Part shown: piece after piece, positions 50,965 through 62,395 of the stretch
Numbering within the stretch: the first letter of the stretch is position 1
How the letters are laid out: the number at the start of each line of letters is the position of its first letter
Assembly (NCBI GenBank): GCA_951230915.1
Contig: OX579634.1
Span: forward strand, 15,154,725 to 15,218,724
From: Antitrichia curtipendula
Lineage: Eukaryota > Streptophyta > Bryopsida > Hypnales > Leucodontaceae
Direction: 5' to 3'
Length of the DNA: 64,000 bases
Position numbers and translations under genes: made by a program
The notes under the pieces: model-generated
The model's database searches: none
What the model saw: the letters and a program-made list of their open reading frames with translations, nothing else
Told to the model about the DNA's origin: nothing

Positions 50965-51882
50965 TTAACTCCTAAAGTCCCATTGTCCCCTCAAAGGACA
51001 AAATGGATTTTTGGTAGGCTCCTATGGTCTCAATATTTGTCGTAATTTTTTGAATTTTTTTGGAAAGACAGGAAAATACATTAGCTTTCTGTAAATATAA
51101 TTTTTATGTCAATCGGAGCTTGGGAGAAAAAGTTATGGCACAAAAAGTCCTTTTTTAAGTTAGGCAAGTAAAAAGAACCCTTTAGAAAACCTTAAAGTTA
51201 ATTTAATTTTTTTTTACTGTATATATTATATCCTTATGTACATGGGAATCTTTGATTTATTTCATTTGGATTTGTTATGAGGAAGTTACGGACAATCTTG
51301 TTTCTTGGGCAATCAAAGCATTTTCTTGAAAAAATAACTTGTAGAATTCATTTTTGACCTCAATTTTCACAATTTTTTGAAAAAAAGAGTTTTACAAGGT
51401 TAATATCTCTTGGTAGAACAATCTCACTATTGAGACTAGTGTATTTCAATTCCATCTTAGATTTATTAACAATTTAGATTTTCCTTCAATCTTGAACCTA
51501 TAACTACTTAACATTTTTTCATGAGTGAAAACTAAGTGTATTTTTTTTCCTAGACTCTCAATTCTATTATTTATTATATAAAATTAGAAATAAGAAATCA
51601 ATAAAGCAAAAATTATAAGTTGAGAAGGTTCAAATCCAAAAAAATGTAGTTGAGCAAGGTACAAAAAACTTGTTTCCTTCACTTTAAATGCAAATATCTT
51701 AGAGTTTACATTCTTAAAAGTTTGTGAAATTTCTTCCACAAATTCTTATACTAATCCATTATAAGATCCTATGGTTTGTTATGCCAAAAAAATATTATTA
51801 TTATTATTTTTGCTCTTTGTTATAGAAATGACAATATTGAGTGGTTTTGATGGAAAAGAGTCCATGGGACTTTAGGGGTTAA
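50965..51882 (+). mobile_element. A3: uninterrupted A-family TTAA element
   Basis: 918 bp including the TTAA at each end (50965-50968 and 51879-51882). The terminal repeats are CTCCTAAAGTCCCATTG and CCATGGGACTTTAGGGG. Just inside the left end is a small hairpin (CATTGTCC...GGACAAAATG) also present in A2. The body matches A2 on both sides of the hAT insertion, showing the pre-insertion form. It is non-coding. Confidence 0.85.
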
Positions 51883-52075
51883 TCGAGCACAAAACATGGG
51901 ACTTTTTTTTTACATGCACCCTTAGAATGATTTTGTGGGGATGAGCGAGGGGGTCATTTCACCCCAACCATCCTCCCCAACCATGCAAAGGGCACACTAT
52001 TTAGGGGTTGTTTCCACTTGGCGTTAGCTAGGAAGCCCAAATTAATTTTAAGAGTATTTTAAAATTCGTATGAGC

Positions 52076-52585
52076 TTCAATTTACAACAAGGTAGGCCGT
52101 CAACTTGATGTATGTGTGATTACATATTTCTTTCAAGAGCACATATTCCCATTCATTTCATTTAGTATGCAACACTTAATTGAACCACTTGATAGCTCAT
52201 GCAATGCTCTTTCCTTATGTTCCGCCTATCCCATGTAGTAATTAAGAATGCCTACAAAACTCTAAAATCTACTTTTCTTTAAGATTGATAAGTTTCACTT
52301 GACAACTACATCACAAGTAGAGAACAAGTTTACATTGAAGTAGGCTGTCAACTTGATGTATGTGTAATTAGATAGTTCTGTCAAGATCACGCGTTCCGAT
52401 TCAAGGGTCTTATCATATTGTAAATTAACTATGCAACAATTAATTGAACCATCTAACAGCTCATGGAGTGTTCTTTTCATATGTTCTACCTACCCCATGT
52501 AGTAATTAAGAGTTCCCGCATAGCTCTAAAATCTATTTTTCTTCAAGATTGATAAGTTTCACTTGACAACTACATTACAAGTGGT
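52076..52585 (+). repeat. Two-copy tandem duplication, period about 248 bp
   Basis: The unit running from about 52085 (GTCAACTTGATGTATGTGT...) to about 52330 is repeated at about 52333-52580. Shared strings include CCCATGTAGTAATTAAGA, AAGATTGATAAGTTTCACTT and GACAACTACATCACAAGT (one change in copy 2). The copies differ by scattered substitutions and small gaps. It is non-coding. Confidence 0.8.
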
Positions 52586-52855
52586 GGGAAATCATCGTCA
52601 ATCACCTCCGGGTGCATATTTGTCTCTTTTGGTGCTTTCGGCTTTCCTCACCACCCCCCCTCTGGCCATCAATCGCCTCCAGGTGTGTAATTGCCTCTTG
52701 TGGTGTTTTAACTTATCAATAAAGCTCTACCTTAGAAAGGTTTCACTGTCAAGTGGTGGGAAATCAATGTGCTTCTTCTTACTGCTCCTTTCCACCCCAA
52801 AGACCATCTGTGTGGGAATGGACCCTTCAGTTAGTTCTTTATAAGATACATCCGT

Positions 52856-53304
52856 TAAGGTGGAGACACCCATACCGATCATCTAAGCTATTTTCGAGCA
52901 CATGATGAACAGTGTGAGGGGATGCATATTTTTCCCTTGTAGATGGATTGGAAATACGGAGACTGCAATTTTTCAGTAATTTTTTTTCCAAAACTGGAAT
53001 TATTGTGATTTTTGGGAGTCCAAATGTAGGCTGAACCCATAGTCAGTTTGTAGAGTTCTTCAATTCCACTTCTGAAGAGCATACTGCCTAGTCACTTCTG
53101 CATTGGAAAAGCACATGCATGCGTGATGACCGATATTATCATTATCATCACACTTGGCATTCACAAAGCACTATGCACAGATCTTTCAGTGGTCCTGCTT
53201 AGAACCTCATTACAACCACAAATCACATCTTCCTTGGCACCAAAATATTGGTGCCCTATCTGTTGAGTATGGGACCCTAGTTGGGTATAGGTGTCTCTAC
53301 CTTA
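52856..53304 (+). mobile_element. N2: TA-flanked MITE upstream of the carboxypeptidase gene
   Basis: 449 bp. The ends TA+AGGTGGAGACACCCATACC and GGGTATAGGTGTCTCTACCT+TA form a near-perfect inverted repeat of about 19 bp. No transposase-like frame was found. It belongs with the AGGTRG-ended TA elements of this window. Confidence 0.8.
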
Positions 53305-53324
53305 GTTCTACAGTAACTTACCGC

Positions 53325-53452
53325 CGGACTTTTTTTTTTGGTGAAATTTCGCCAGACTGTTAGAAATCTGACCAATCTGGCTTCATCCCTCCAAAAACTG
53401 ACCTTTGCAATGAAGCCAACAGGGGGGACACGTGTCCAAAAAAAAAGCCCTG
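53325..53452 (+). mobile_element. Miniature hAT element (MITE) with 8-bp target duplication
   Basis: 128 bp flanked by CTTACCGC on both sides (53317-53324 and 53453-53460). The right end reads CC, nine A, GCCCTG, the same as the ends of the full hAT element at 14727-19466. The left end (CGGAC, ten T, GG) differs by a few bases. It has no coding capacity. It probably moved using a hAT transposase of the type encoded at 15.5-18.6 kb. It lies about 490 bp before the carboxypeptidase ATG. Confidence 0.85.
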
Positions 53453-53944
53453 CTTACCGCCTTCACCAGATTGATTGATGAGAGCCGCAGTCCCCTGACA
53501 GCGCCTGCACGTCGTCCCCGCCCCCCTTGCGTCCCCCTCAGTCCTCTGTCCATCAATCTCTGTCCATCTTCGTGCATTCAGACACTCCACACACAATCAT
53601 TTCGCTGCACTCTGCAATCGCCACCAACTTCGTCTCTGCATTCTCTTCTAGCTGAGCTACCTTCGATTGCTTCTGGGGTCTGGGCTTCCATGCAGGATTG
53701 CAGACTGCCAAACGAGCCAGAAGTAGACGGTTCCTTGCCTTGGCGGGCATTCCGATGCTGCAACAAGCCGAAACCGGATTGGAAAATCGGTTCCGAGGGG
53801 GAGGGGTGTAAATTTCTCACATATACTTTTTTGTACGTCAGGGTCGGAGTACGAGATCTGATCCTAGCCTACTCGTTCTGTGATGACCTGTACGCATATT
53901 CAATGTAACTTGTGAACTCAAGCTTCAAGGTGGTGTGTTTGAAG
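53453..53944 (+). promoter_or_regulatory. Promoter and 5' leader of the carboxypeptidase gene
   Basis: Less AT-rich than the flanking repeats. It holds open frames on both strands (for example 53432-53908 on +) that resemble no known protein. Its position directly before a signal-peptide ATG suggests the leader and proximal promoter. Confidence 0.45.
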
Positions 53945-56900
53945 ATGCCAAGGTACTCGCTAGCTGTGATATGGCTGCTGCTGCCATGGCTGGCAGTGGC
54001 ATTTGCTCGAAATTCGGGTACTGCAGACGGAAGCGAGCAGTGGGGATACGTTGACGTGAGGCCTGGTGAGATCGGGCTTCTTCTTGGCTTCAGAAGGGGT
54101 TGTGGAGTGGTTTCTTGAACTGTCTTTGAGGAAATCCAGCTCGTATTGGTTCCTGCATGTGATGGATGGTTACATGGCTTCCCTGTGATTTGATTTAAGA
54201 ATGATCTAAATTTTGTGGCAGGAGCACATATGTTTTGGTGGTGGTACCGCAGCACGAGTCAAGCCTCGAACATTCCTGTCATAATGTGGCTGCAAGGGGG
54301 TCCAGTAAGTCACCGTGTGTGTACAGTACCGGGGAGAGCAAGTTAGGAATCTTTATGTTAGCTAAATTTCTTTCTAATGGAGCTCTAAATCACTTCCTGT
54401 GAACGACGTTGAAGACCGTGGGTGATGTACACTAGACATGCAATAGGGTACTCAGACACTCATTAATAAATTTTCAATCGGAGAAATAACACGAAGTTGC
54501 AGAGGATGTTCTAAAGTTCTCTTAACGTTGCTTAACATTCACGACACCGGTGTGGTTCATTACATCTTGTTCAATCAAAGGGTTTTGAAAACAAGAATTG
54601 GATTCACAGGGAGGATCTAGTGTGGGTGTCGGCGATTTCAGAGAAATTGGCCCTCTGAATGACCAGCTCCAACCTCGCAAGTACTCATGGGTGGAGATAG
54701 CTGATCTTCTGTTTTTGGTGAGATTTTTGAACTGGAGTTCATAATGCTTGTTGCGTGCCTGTCTTGCCAGTGTGCCTGTCTTTTGACATAGTAATTGTAA
54801 CTGACAGCTTGTACGTTCAATATTCCTCTTGTGTACAGGAAAACCCAGTGGGCACAGGTGCATTTCGTATGCTAGACCCTATACTTTATTTTATGATTAG
54901 TTTTTTGAAGAAGCTAAAGCGTCTGTTCCTCTCCCAATTCACTATGGAAAATGATCGTGCTTACAGTTTTCTAATTTTCTGTACAAAGAATATTAAGTAA
55001 CGAAAAAGTCTCCAGGTTTCAGCTATGTGGATGAGCCTTCGTTGTTGGCAACCAACAACACTCAAATTGCGGCTGACCTTCTTCAATGCCTCAAAGAAAT
55101 TATAAGGTTGCGTCCTGATTTTAGCAAACGCCCTTTTTTCATCTTCTCCGAGTCCTATGGTGGAAAATACGCGAGTGAGTTTGGAGTCGTGATTCATAAG
55201 GCCATTGCAGCTGGCAGCCTGGACCTTAATTTTGGAGGTAACTTTCAATCTCACCAAGAATCTCACGTGAGAATCCCGTGGAATAATGTATTTGGAAATC
55301 ATGCAAATGTTATCGAGTGTTGGATCATCTTTGCAGATAAATCGGGTTTCTGACGTGCAAATCTGACATTTCCTCGCTTACGCAGGCGTTGCTCTTGGGG
55401 ATGCTTGGATTTCTCCTCTTGACTCCATGGTAATCCTTCTACCTCCATAAGGTTATCACATCGTTTTCTGAATCGCTGATAGAGACGCAGTGTGTGGCGT
55501 ACTGGCTAATTTGTGCTTCAGAGGACATTCTAAAATTCTTGAACAGAGTAGTATTCATCCTCTAGAGGAACCTTCATTGCGCATTTAGAGATACCTTATT
55601 TTACTCATAAGGATGTACCGTTTTGACTCCTCTAAGTTCTTCATCCTCTCCTTGCCATTAAATTCTTGATGCGATAAGGAGAGGACAATGCAGTAAGGAG
55701 AGGAATTGCTGGTGGGTTGAACATTGCAGTATTCCTGGGGGAACTTTCTGCATACGAATTCTCGTCTGGACGCAAGTAGCGCGGTTTTGGTCAACCAGTA
55801 AGTTTTTTCCCTTTTGAGAGTAGTTGGCAACTAACAGGTAGTGGGATCACGGTAGGGCATTCTGTACTACATTGGTCACCAACCTAGATGAATTAGTTTG
55901 AAAATCTATAATCTTGGACGGAACCAAGTTTATGCCGCCTACCCGTTCATGACAAGAAGGATTCTTTATGGTTCAGAAAAGTTGATGAGACAGCTGACTA
56001 CGTAAGGAATAGGCAATTCGAAGAAGCAACAATCTCATGGTCAGACGTCTCGAATCTTGTCTCGGAACTCAGTAATCAAGTGGTGAGAGCTACGTTCTTT
56101 CTTTCTTCTCTACTTCCTAGAATGTGAGGCCGTCTCTCGTTTCCAGAAACAAGATTTAGTTTTATAGAGTCTGCGAACTCTTTGAGTCAGTGTTGTCTGA
56201 AAGTCCAAGCTCGAAGTTCTGAACCGGTAGGAGAATTAATCTCACTTATTGCTACTTTTCATAAATTAGTTTTCATATTTTTGCTCTCTCCTTCATCAAG
56301 CATAATGTGGCTTGAATTCCTGGCCTTGTGGACTGCCAGGATTTTTACAACATTTTGGACGATGATGAAGCCGCAGCAAGCAGCTCCACAACGACCATGT
56401 CGGCGACAACGAAAAGAACGAGAGTCTTTAGGAATTACTTCAGAGATTTCGATGATGTGAAAGTGGAGGAAATGAACGCAACACGCAATTTATCTCTTCC
56501 TCAACTCATGAACACAGTTATACGGGAAAAGCTTCAGATTATTCCAGCAAGTGTGCGGTAAAGCTCAATTTTCTTTGACTCTGAGTTCACTACTTCTGTT
56601 ACTTCATTCAAGTCCCTTCTACTGATTTATGTGAGGCGATCAGAGCGAAACGACTCCTTTAAAGCTTGTTTCTGTAAGACTTTAAAGTTGTGAAGTGTTC
56701 AGTTCTCTGTCTCTGGAAACAAAGCCCATCACAGATTTATCTTGGCTTAACGTCTTCCTGTCCATCCTGAAAAGCCTTAAAAAACTTCTTTTCAACATGT
56801 GACCCGTGTGAAGATACTGAGCAGGAACTCTATTGAATGAATTTAAGTCAAATTTTGTTGAAATTACCACTGATGAGTCGCGTCTTAATTGCTTGTGTTC

Positions 56901-58287
56901 GAGGACTAGATGGCAGACATCATCAGGTGAAGTTTTTTCAGCACTTACTGGTGACTTCATGAAAGACACAATTCATCATGTGAGAATCCACTGCCCGAAG
57001 TGCAATAATTTTCTTATTTTATTCATGTGTTTTGCGTTCTGGGTCTCGCAATGTGTCTCTAGGAAAGAGTCCAAATTCCCTCAACGGAGGCCTATTCTGA
57101 TGCAGGTAGATGAACTGTTGCGCCTTGGGATTAAAGTGGCTGTGTACAATGGTCAGGTGAGACTATCTTTCTTTCCGATTAACAGCAGCTTTCAGATTTA
57201 TAAAAAAAAATTGTAACTGTGAAAGGATACCCTTATGGAAGTGATATACTCAAGATAGAAATTAAACTATCAGTTTCTAGTAGTCTTGAATTTCTTGTTA
57301 TGGACTAGCCCTAGATTCTTAACCACTTTCAAGTCTTGCATTCTTCTTCTATTATTTCTCTGAAACTTCGGTACATTTTGATAGAAACGCTTTACAGAAC
57401 ACATTGGATTTGCTTTAAATGCTCAAAATTTCTATAAGATATCGTCCTTTCCAACGAGGAATTTCAAGTGTTTGATAACATGGTGGTTTGCAGCTTGATT
57501 TAATCTGTGCAACGCCTGGTGCTGAAGCTTGGGTTCAAAAGTTAAAGTAAGATTTTCACCCCAGCCTAAACATCGTGTGATTTATAACATTAATTAGCAC
57601 CACCACCGCAGGAGAGTGTACATTGTATCTGATGGCATATCTAATTTTGGCCTCAAAAGAAATCGCACATTGTATGGCACAGATGGAGTGGATTAAAAAT
57701 ATATAATAAGCAAGTTCGAACACCGCTCTACTGCAACTCAACTTCAACCAAAGGATTCGTGAAGAAGTACAAAAACCTCTCTTTCTACTGGATTTTAAAC
57801 GCTGGTCATTTTGTGAGTGTTCTCTGACTTTTGACTACAAACTTCTAACTACAATAAAAATCTTAGATTCATTTTATAGATTCGTTTAAATAAACGATAA
57901 ATGCTGCTCTCATGGAATGCACACTGCACAAGCCATCTCACTCTTAAGGTGGGTACCCCCCAAAACCGCCACTTTTTGCTTCTAGACCTAGTTATTATTT
58001 ATGGACTGGTCAAATTTTCATATTTTCTTGTTGGCAAAAGTTATAAAGGAACCAAGTTTGATTCTAAAACAATTTCTTTCACATAGATACATAATTTATT
58101 TTGGAGATCTTCACAGACGGCGGTTTAGGGCCAGTGGCACATTTGGGGGTGCCCATCTTATGCTAAGTAGGTACTCAGCCGATTTCAAGGTAATTGAAAT
58201 ATATTAATTATTGCCTCTGTTTTCTCGCAGTTGCCCGTTGATAGCCCTTGTGCGGCACAGCAAATGGCGAACCTAATTACATCATAG
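53945..58287 (+). CDS. Serine carboxypeptidase-like protein, SCPL51/SCPEP1 type
   Basis: Secreted or vacuolar serine carboxypeptidase (S10 family) close to plant SCPL51 and animal SCPEP1. Exons: 53945-54065, 54222-54304, 54610-54717, 54839-54857 (19 nt), 55016-55237, 55386-55429, about 55957-56082, 56340-56557, 56910-56979, 57106-57156, 57494-57546, 57683-57812 and 58231-58287. This gives about 433 residues. A hydrophobic signal peptide (SLAVIWLLLPWLAVAFA) is followed by WGYVDVRPGAHMFWWWYR and MWLQGGPGGSS. The catalytic triad is visible: Ser in FSESYGGK, Asp in YNGQLDLICATPG, His in NAGHFLPVD. The family's WGP-containing segment, expected after WISPLDSM (about 20 residues), was not found with confidence between 55430 and 55957. 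The gene may have lost that exon or use a divergent one. Other phases match. Intron 57813-58230 contains MITE M4. Confidence 0.87.
57945..58160 (+). mobile_element. M4: TA-flanked MITE in the last carboxypeptidase intron
   Basis: 216 bp with ends TA+AGGTGGGTACCCCCC and GGGGGTGCCCATCT+TA. The first ~80 bp match M2/M3 well. The middle is shortened and rearranged, which accounts for the smaller size. It is inserted in intron 57813-58230 and leaves both splice sites intact. Confidence 0.83.
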
Positions 58288-59302
58288 TTCAAGCCCGAAT
58301 CTGAACGGTTGAGATGTGGTTACTTAAAAAAGAGTTCAAATAAGCATTTAAGCATGATTTTTTGGTTAATCTGACTTGATTGTTGTAGGGTCTTTCTGAC
58401 CATTGTTTGAGGGTTCCAATGCAACGTGGAATGAATTTTTTGTACATTATATAGATTTCAGAATGCTAGTGTACCTTAACTGAATTTCAGGCTCTCATGT
58501 TCAGATTGTGTCGCTTTTGCATACAGGCACCATTAGGTCTACTTGCACATTCTGGTCCCCCACGGTCTTTGCTTCCGTACTGAAGGCTGGAGTCTCCTCA
58601 CATACTGATTAGATTACAATGCATTCAAGTTTTTTAGAGCTTCAATAATAGTACAAGACAATTCTCAATATTCAAGAGAATGATCATCCTCAAAGAGGTA
58701 CCCACGCAGATGTGTGATCTTTATTGAAAATCAACGTGCACACTAGTGACTGAAATTAAGTTCACTGCCTAAAGAAATATTTCCTTACTGCTGAAATCTA
58801 TGCACTGCTTGTGGTCATTTACTTTCGTTTACATAAAAGATTACTACAATTAACTGGTGCATAAAATCTAACTTATTCCAAGATTTCTGCTTATGCCCAA
58901 AACGAGATTACAATCAGCATTGTTTCCAAAAACTCAGCCCTTCACTCAAGAAATGGAAATAAAACTTGCATTTTTTCTCATATCAGCATCTGTGGAGCTC
59001 ATGCAATATGTGAACACAGGCCTTCACCGACACCTAGGTTTACTCATTCACAAGGAACACCTTCCCTCCACGCGCAGTTTGCTGCAACCATTGAGGGCAT
59101 GCGTGTGTTAGTCATATGACACTGAAAATGTTCATCCAAAGTAATGCTTGAATCTTGAAAAACAACCTTCCTTCACGACCAACTTGAGGAAATTGACGTC
59201 AATCGTATATTTGTACAAAAATATGTTTCAAAACATACAAAAAGTCAAAACATAAATTTGGGCGTTCAAGTGTTAATGCAATCTGTTTGAATTCGTTCAG
59301 TT
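58288..59302. other. Convergent spacer between the carboxypeptidase and MDR genes
   Basis: About 1 kb between two facing 3' ends. It should hold both 3' untranslated regions. The open frame 58893-59111 has no recognisable content. Confidence 0.45.
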
Positions 59303-61550
59303 TCAGGTGAAAAAGAGAAGCACCTGAGCCTTGGCGATGGCGTCCACATATCTGTGAAGAGGAAACTTGTCGCCGTTGTGAGGGGTGAGGACCTTCTTCT
59401 CCAGAAGACCCATCACGGTGGAGGTCACATGAGAAAGCTCCTGCGGACTCAAATTCGCCAACCAATCGCTCAACAGGAATCCTCGCATCTTCACGTCCCG
59501 GAAGATGAGATCCAGAATGAAGAATTCCGCTATCGGCCCTGTCACGCCTCCCAACACAATCACTGTCCCTGATTTCCTTACCGTCTGCGTCAATATCTGC
59601 CACACCCGACTCTCAACAACAAATTATATCACTACCAACGCGTTTATAATTTCAAAAATGCACCCAGTGAAAGCTCTTTATTGTACCGCAAATGCACGTC
59701 GTGATTATACAAAATGATTCCCTTTGCATTGTGACCACCAATACGAGTACAACGAAAGCACATGATATTCGAGAAGCGTTAGTAATCAGGTTCTGAGTGC
59801 ACGTGCACATATAATTTTTTTGATCAATCCCGAAGTGCCCTAATGAACCCAAAGTGGAAACTTCTAGATATCTCTATTACAATTGAAATATACCGTACGA
59901 AAAGCTTCAACTAAGGTAACAAAATGTACCAACAGAAAGAAATATACTCATACGTACCCTGCATTTGAGAACAAGAGAAAGAAATATGTTTAGGAAGTAA
60001 TCAGCTTCTGAAATGGACACAGAGAGAAGACCTTGGAAAGAGGTGATTACGCACGATTTGAATCACGAATTATTGGAAGGCTAGCGGCATGGAAAGGTGG
60101 ATGTATCGTGCAAAATAATACCTTGGTGACCGCGCCCGCAGCGCAATCGATAGCGCCGTAGGCGAAGTGGCCCCTCGTGATCTCCGCCACGCGCTTGACA
60201 GCATCTTCGGTGGTGTAGTTGATCACTTCATCGGCCCCCATGCCCTTCAACTCCGCAATCTGCTCGTCCTTCCGCACCAGGTTGATCGTCTGCTCTCGAT
60301 CTCCACACCCAATCCATCAATATATACCTAGCTAGCTAGTCCCTCAGAACCTCATCAATACCTAGTCGATTCCCCAGTCCAAGGATTTTTCCCCTGCTGG
60401 GAATTTAATGTACTTGGCACCCCAAATCTGAGTATGTAATTTTTGACAACCGGACTCAATCTAGTCATCTAGCATAACCTCAATGAGGACACTCACGAGG
60501 GAGTTTTAAGAGTTTTCCATCATGGTAATGAAACGGGGTTTAGCACTTAGGCTTAGGCAGGTGGTAATGGTTCAATCGGAGATTGTAAACTCCGTTTTAT
60601 TTACTCCATTGAAAACTCTTAAAACTCCCTTGGTATGATGATAATGGATGATCCGAGGATGAAGAAAGAAAATCTTGCCAATCTGAGATACAGAATGCAT
60701 CATGAAAACCAGAAAACGAGAGTGTTAAGCTCCGGGATCTATGGCGGATCCCGGAGCTTCTCGTCTTCTGGAACGTCTGCCTGTCGATTAGAACCCCTAC
60801 CAGAGATTAACCACCAGAGAATTCCCAAAGTCCATAGAACCCATTCCATTGTGCAACTAAGATATTTTACTGCTGCAGTGTCGAATCGAACAGATCAGAG
60901 TCCGAAAATCCATACTCCATCTGTGAAAATCCGTAGTTGCACTAAGGAATGGGGTCTATGAACTTTTTTGGATTTCTCCAGTGCAGGAATCGATGAGTAC
61001 ATACCTTGACGCCGATGTGGTGCGCGTACTGAATAATTTGTCGTCCAGAAGTGGAGGAAGCCGCCGACTGGATCACATACTCCCCAATGGGCACCTGCAG
61101 AATCTCCAGAAGCGCATAAACCGACCACGGATTCACGCAGAACTGCGACGCCACTTCGTTGGAAACCGAGTCCGGAACAGGAAACACTCTGCTTCCCAAC
61201 GCAACAATGAATTCCTGCCAACTGCCTTGGCCTGTGAGCCCCAGATTTTGGATCAAAGGCACCACGCGCTGCCCAACTGAGAGTCCCTGCACGTTCTTCC
61301 CGACCTCGGCCACGACGCCCATGCCCTCGAGTCCGAGGGGGACTGGGAGCTTCATGGGATTGGGGAAGGGCGGGTAGTAGCCCTGGAACACCAAGATGTC
61401 GGAGGCATTTACAGGACGACACAGCACGTGGATGAGCACCTCGTCGTCTCCTGGAGATGGCGTGGGTTGGTCTGTGAGAGTCATGGCTTTGGTCACGTCA
61501 CCGTTGAACCCCACCAGCTGGACCGCCTTGTGTGTCTTCGTCCCCGCCAT
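59303..61550 (-). CDS. Medium-chain dehydrogenase/reductase, enoyl-reductase/quinone-reductase-like
   Basis: Zinc-independent MDR protein related to mitochondrial trans-2-enoyl-CoA reductase (ETR/MECR) and quinone oxidoreductases. Expected to use NADPH to reduce an activated double bond. Exons 61550-61005, 60289-60122 and 59596-59303 are GT-AG and phase 0 and give 335 residues, a usual MDR length. The N-terminal GroES-like domain has PVNASDILVFQGYYPP and PVPLGLEGMGVVAEVG. The nucleotide-binding fold has QSAASSTSGRQIIQYA, then TINLVRKDEQIAELKGMGAD and SGTVIVLGGV. The C-terminus has PLHRYVDAIAKAQV. The usual structural and catalytic zinc ligands are not apparent. There is no clear transit peptide (start MAGTKTHK), so a cytosolic location is likely. 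The 715-bp first intron contains several inverted repeats. The exact substrate is unknown. Confidence 0.88.
60498..60630 (+). mobile_element. Small MITE in the first MDR intron
   Basis: 133 bp. The left end AGGGAGTTTTAAGAGTTTTC is the exact inverse of the right end, GAAAACTCTTAAAACTCCCT. No clear flanking duplication was seen, so the superfamily is unassigned. It is non-coding. Confidence 0.72.
60727..60759. repeat. Perfect 13-bp hairpin in the MDR intron
   Basis: AAGCTCCGGGATC and GATCCCGGAGCTT are perfect inverse copies around a 7-base loop. It is GC-rich compared with the intron around it. It could be the remains of an inverted-repeat element. Confidence 0.7.
60824..60967 (+). repeat. Long imperfect inverted repeat in the MDR intron
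   Basis: The left arm at 60824-60866 (CCAAAGTCCATAGAACCCAT...) and the right arm at about 60926-60967 (reading inward AAAAGTTCATAGACCCCATT...) pair over roughly 40 bp with several mismatches. Total span is about 145 bp, consistent with a worn foldback MITE. Confidence 0.65.
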
Positions 61551-62395
61551 GGCTGCGCTAGCTCTAGAGCTTCTTATCTACTCCGATTGAGATGCAATTT
61601 GAGCTTCAAAGTCACTCAGTACTAGCTCGGAGTATGTACAGTCAATATCACTCCGTGCTCAAGGCAGCGCATATTCAAGAGCGAGCCGATTGTGCAGACA
61701 GATCATTACTAGCGCGCTTCACTACGCAGAATCTCAGATTCACAACGAAATGCACATGATGGATCGACTTCGTGGACACCAATGGCCCGCTATTAGATAC
61801 TACCAACTCTTCCGATGGTAGTGCTACAATTTGAGCTGCCAATGTGAGTGCTAGATGAACTTGGAGTACAATCATTGTCCGTGCAAATGAATGGCAGCGC
61901 ACAGTCATATATTAAAGCTGGTCGTGTTGACAGATCGAATCAGCCGTTCAGTACGGAGAAGCTCATGACGAAATGCACATGTCCTCTTTTCGTGGCCGGC
62001 ACCTGCATGAGAAGGTTCAACATCTCTTTCAGAGGAGATAAATTATGTATCAATTATCTGTTTGTCGACATGGACTACTAACAGCAGATGATGCTCGATT
62101 ACTTCAAGACAAGCGTTGTGTACGTCTCATTCAGCGTGCTGATGGAAGTCTTGGATCATCTTCCAGAACAGAAACTGCCCGCACATCTGCGTGCCTGCCC
62201 AATAGAGTGGATTCATTCCGGTTGCTAGCAAGCTTCGAGCTTTCTTTTAACATCGAGTCGGCGTGCAAGAAGAATCTGTTCATTTATGGCCAGGAGCACG
62301 TGAGTGACACAGAAAATACGAGTTACTCGTACTCTGGGTGGGTTTTGTACTAGACTTATTTGTCCTCTCAGAGTATGTTACAAAAAATGAACTTA
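61551..62395 (-). promoter_or_regulatory. Upstream region of the MDR gene
   Basis: Not especially AT-rich. Likely holds the promoter and 5' leader of the MDR gene. The short open frames (61675-61908 on -, 62045-62353 on +) resemble nothing known. Confidence 0.4.

Noticed and set aside
53432..53908. 158-residue open frame upstream of the carboxypeptidase
   Set aside because: It overlaps the hAT MITE end, has a Pro/Ser-rich composition with no family resemblance, and has open frames opposite it. It is more likely leader or promoter DNA.
61159..61422. Plus-strand and alternate minus-strand frames over the MDR first exon
   Set aside because: They are shadows of the well-supported MDR exon 61550-61005.
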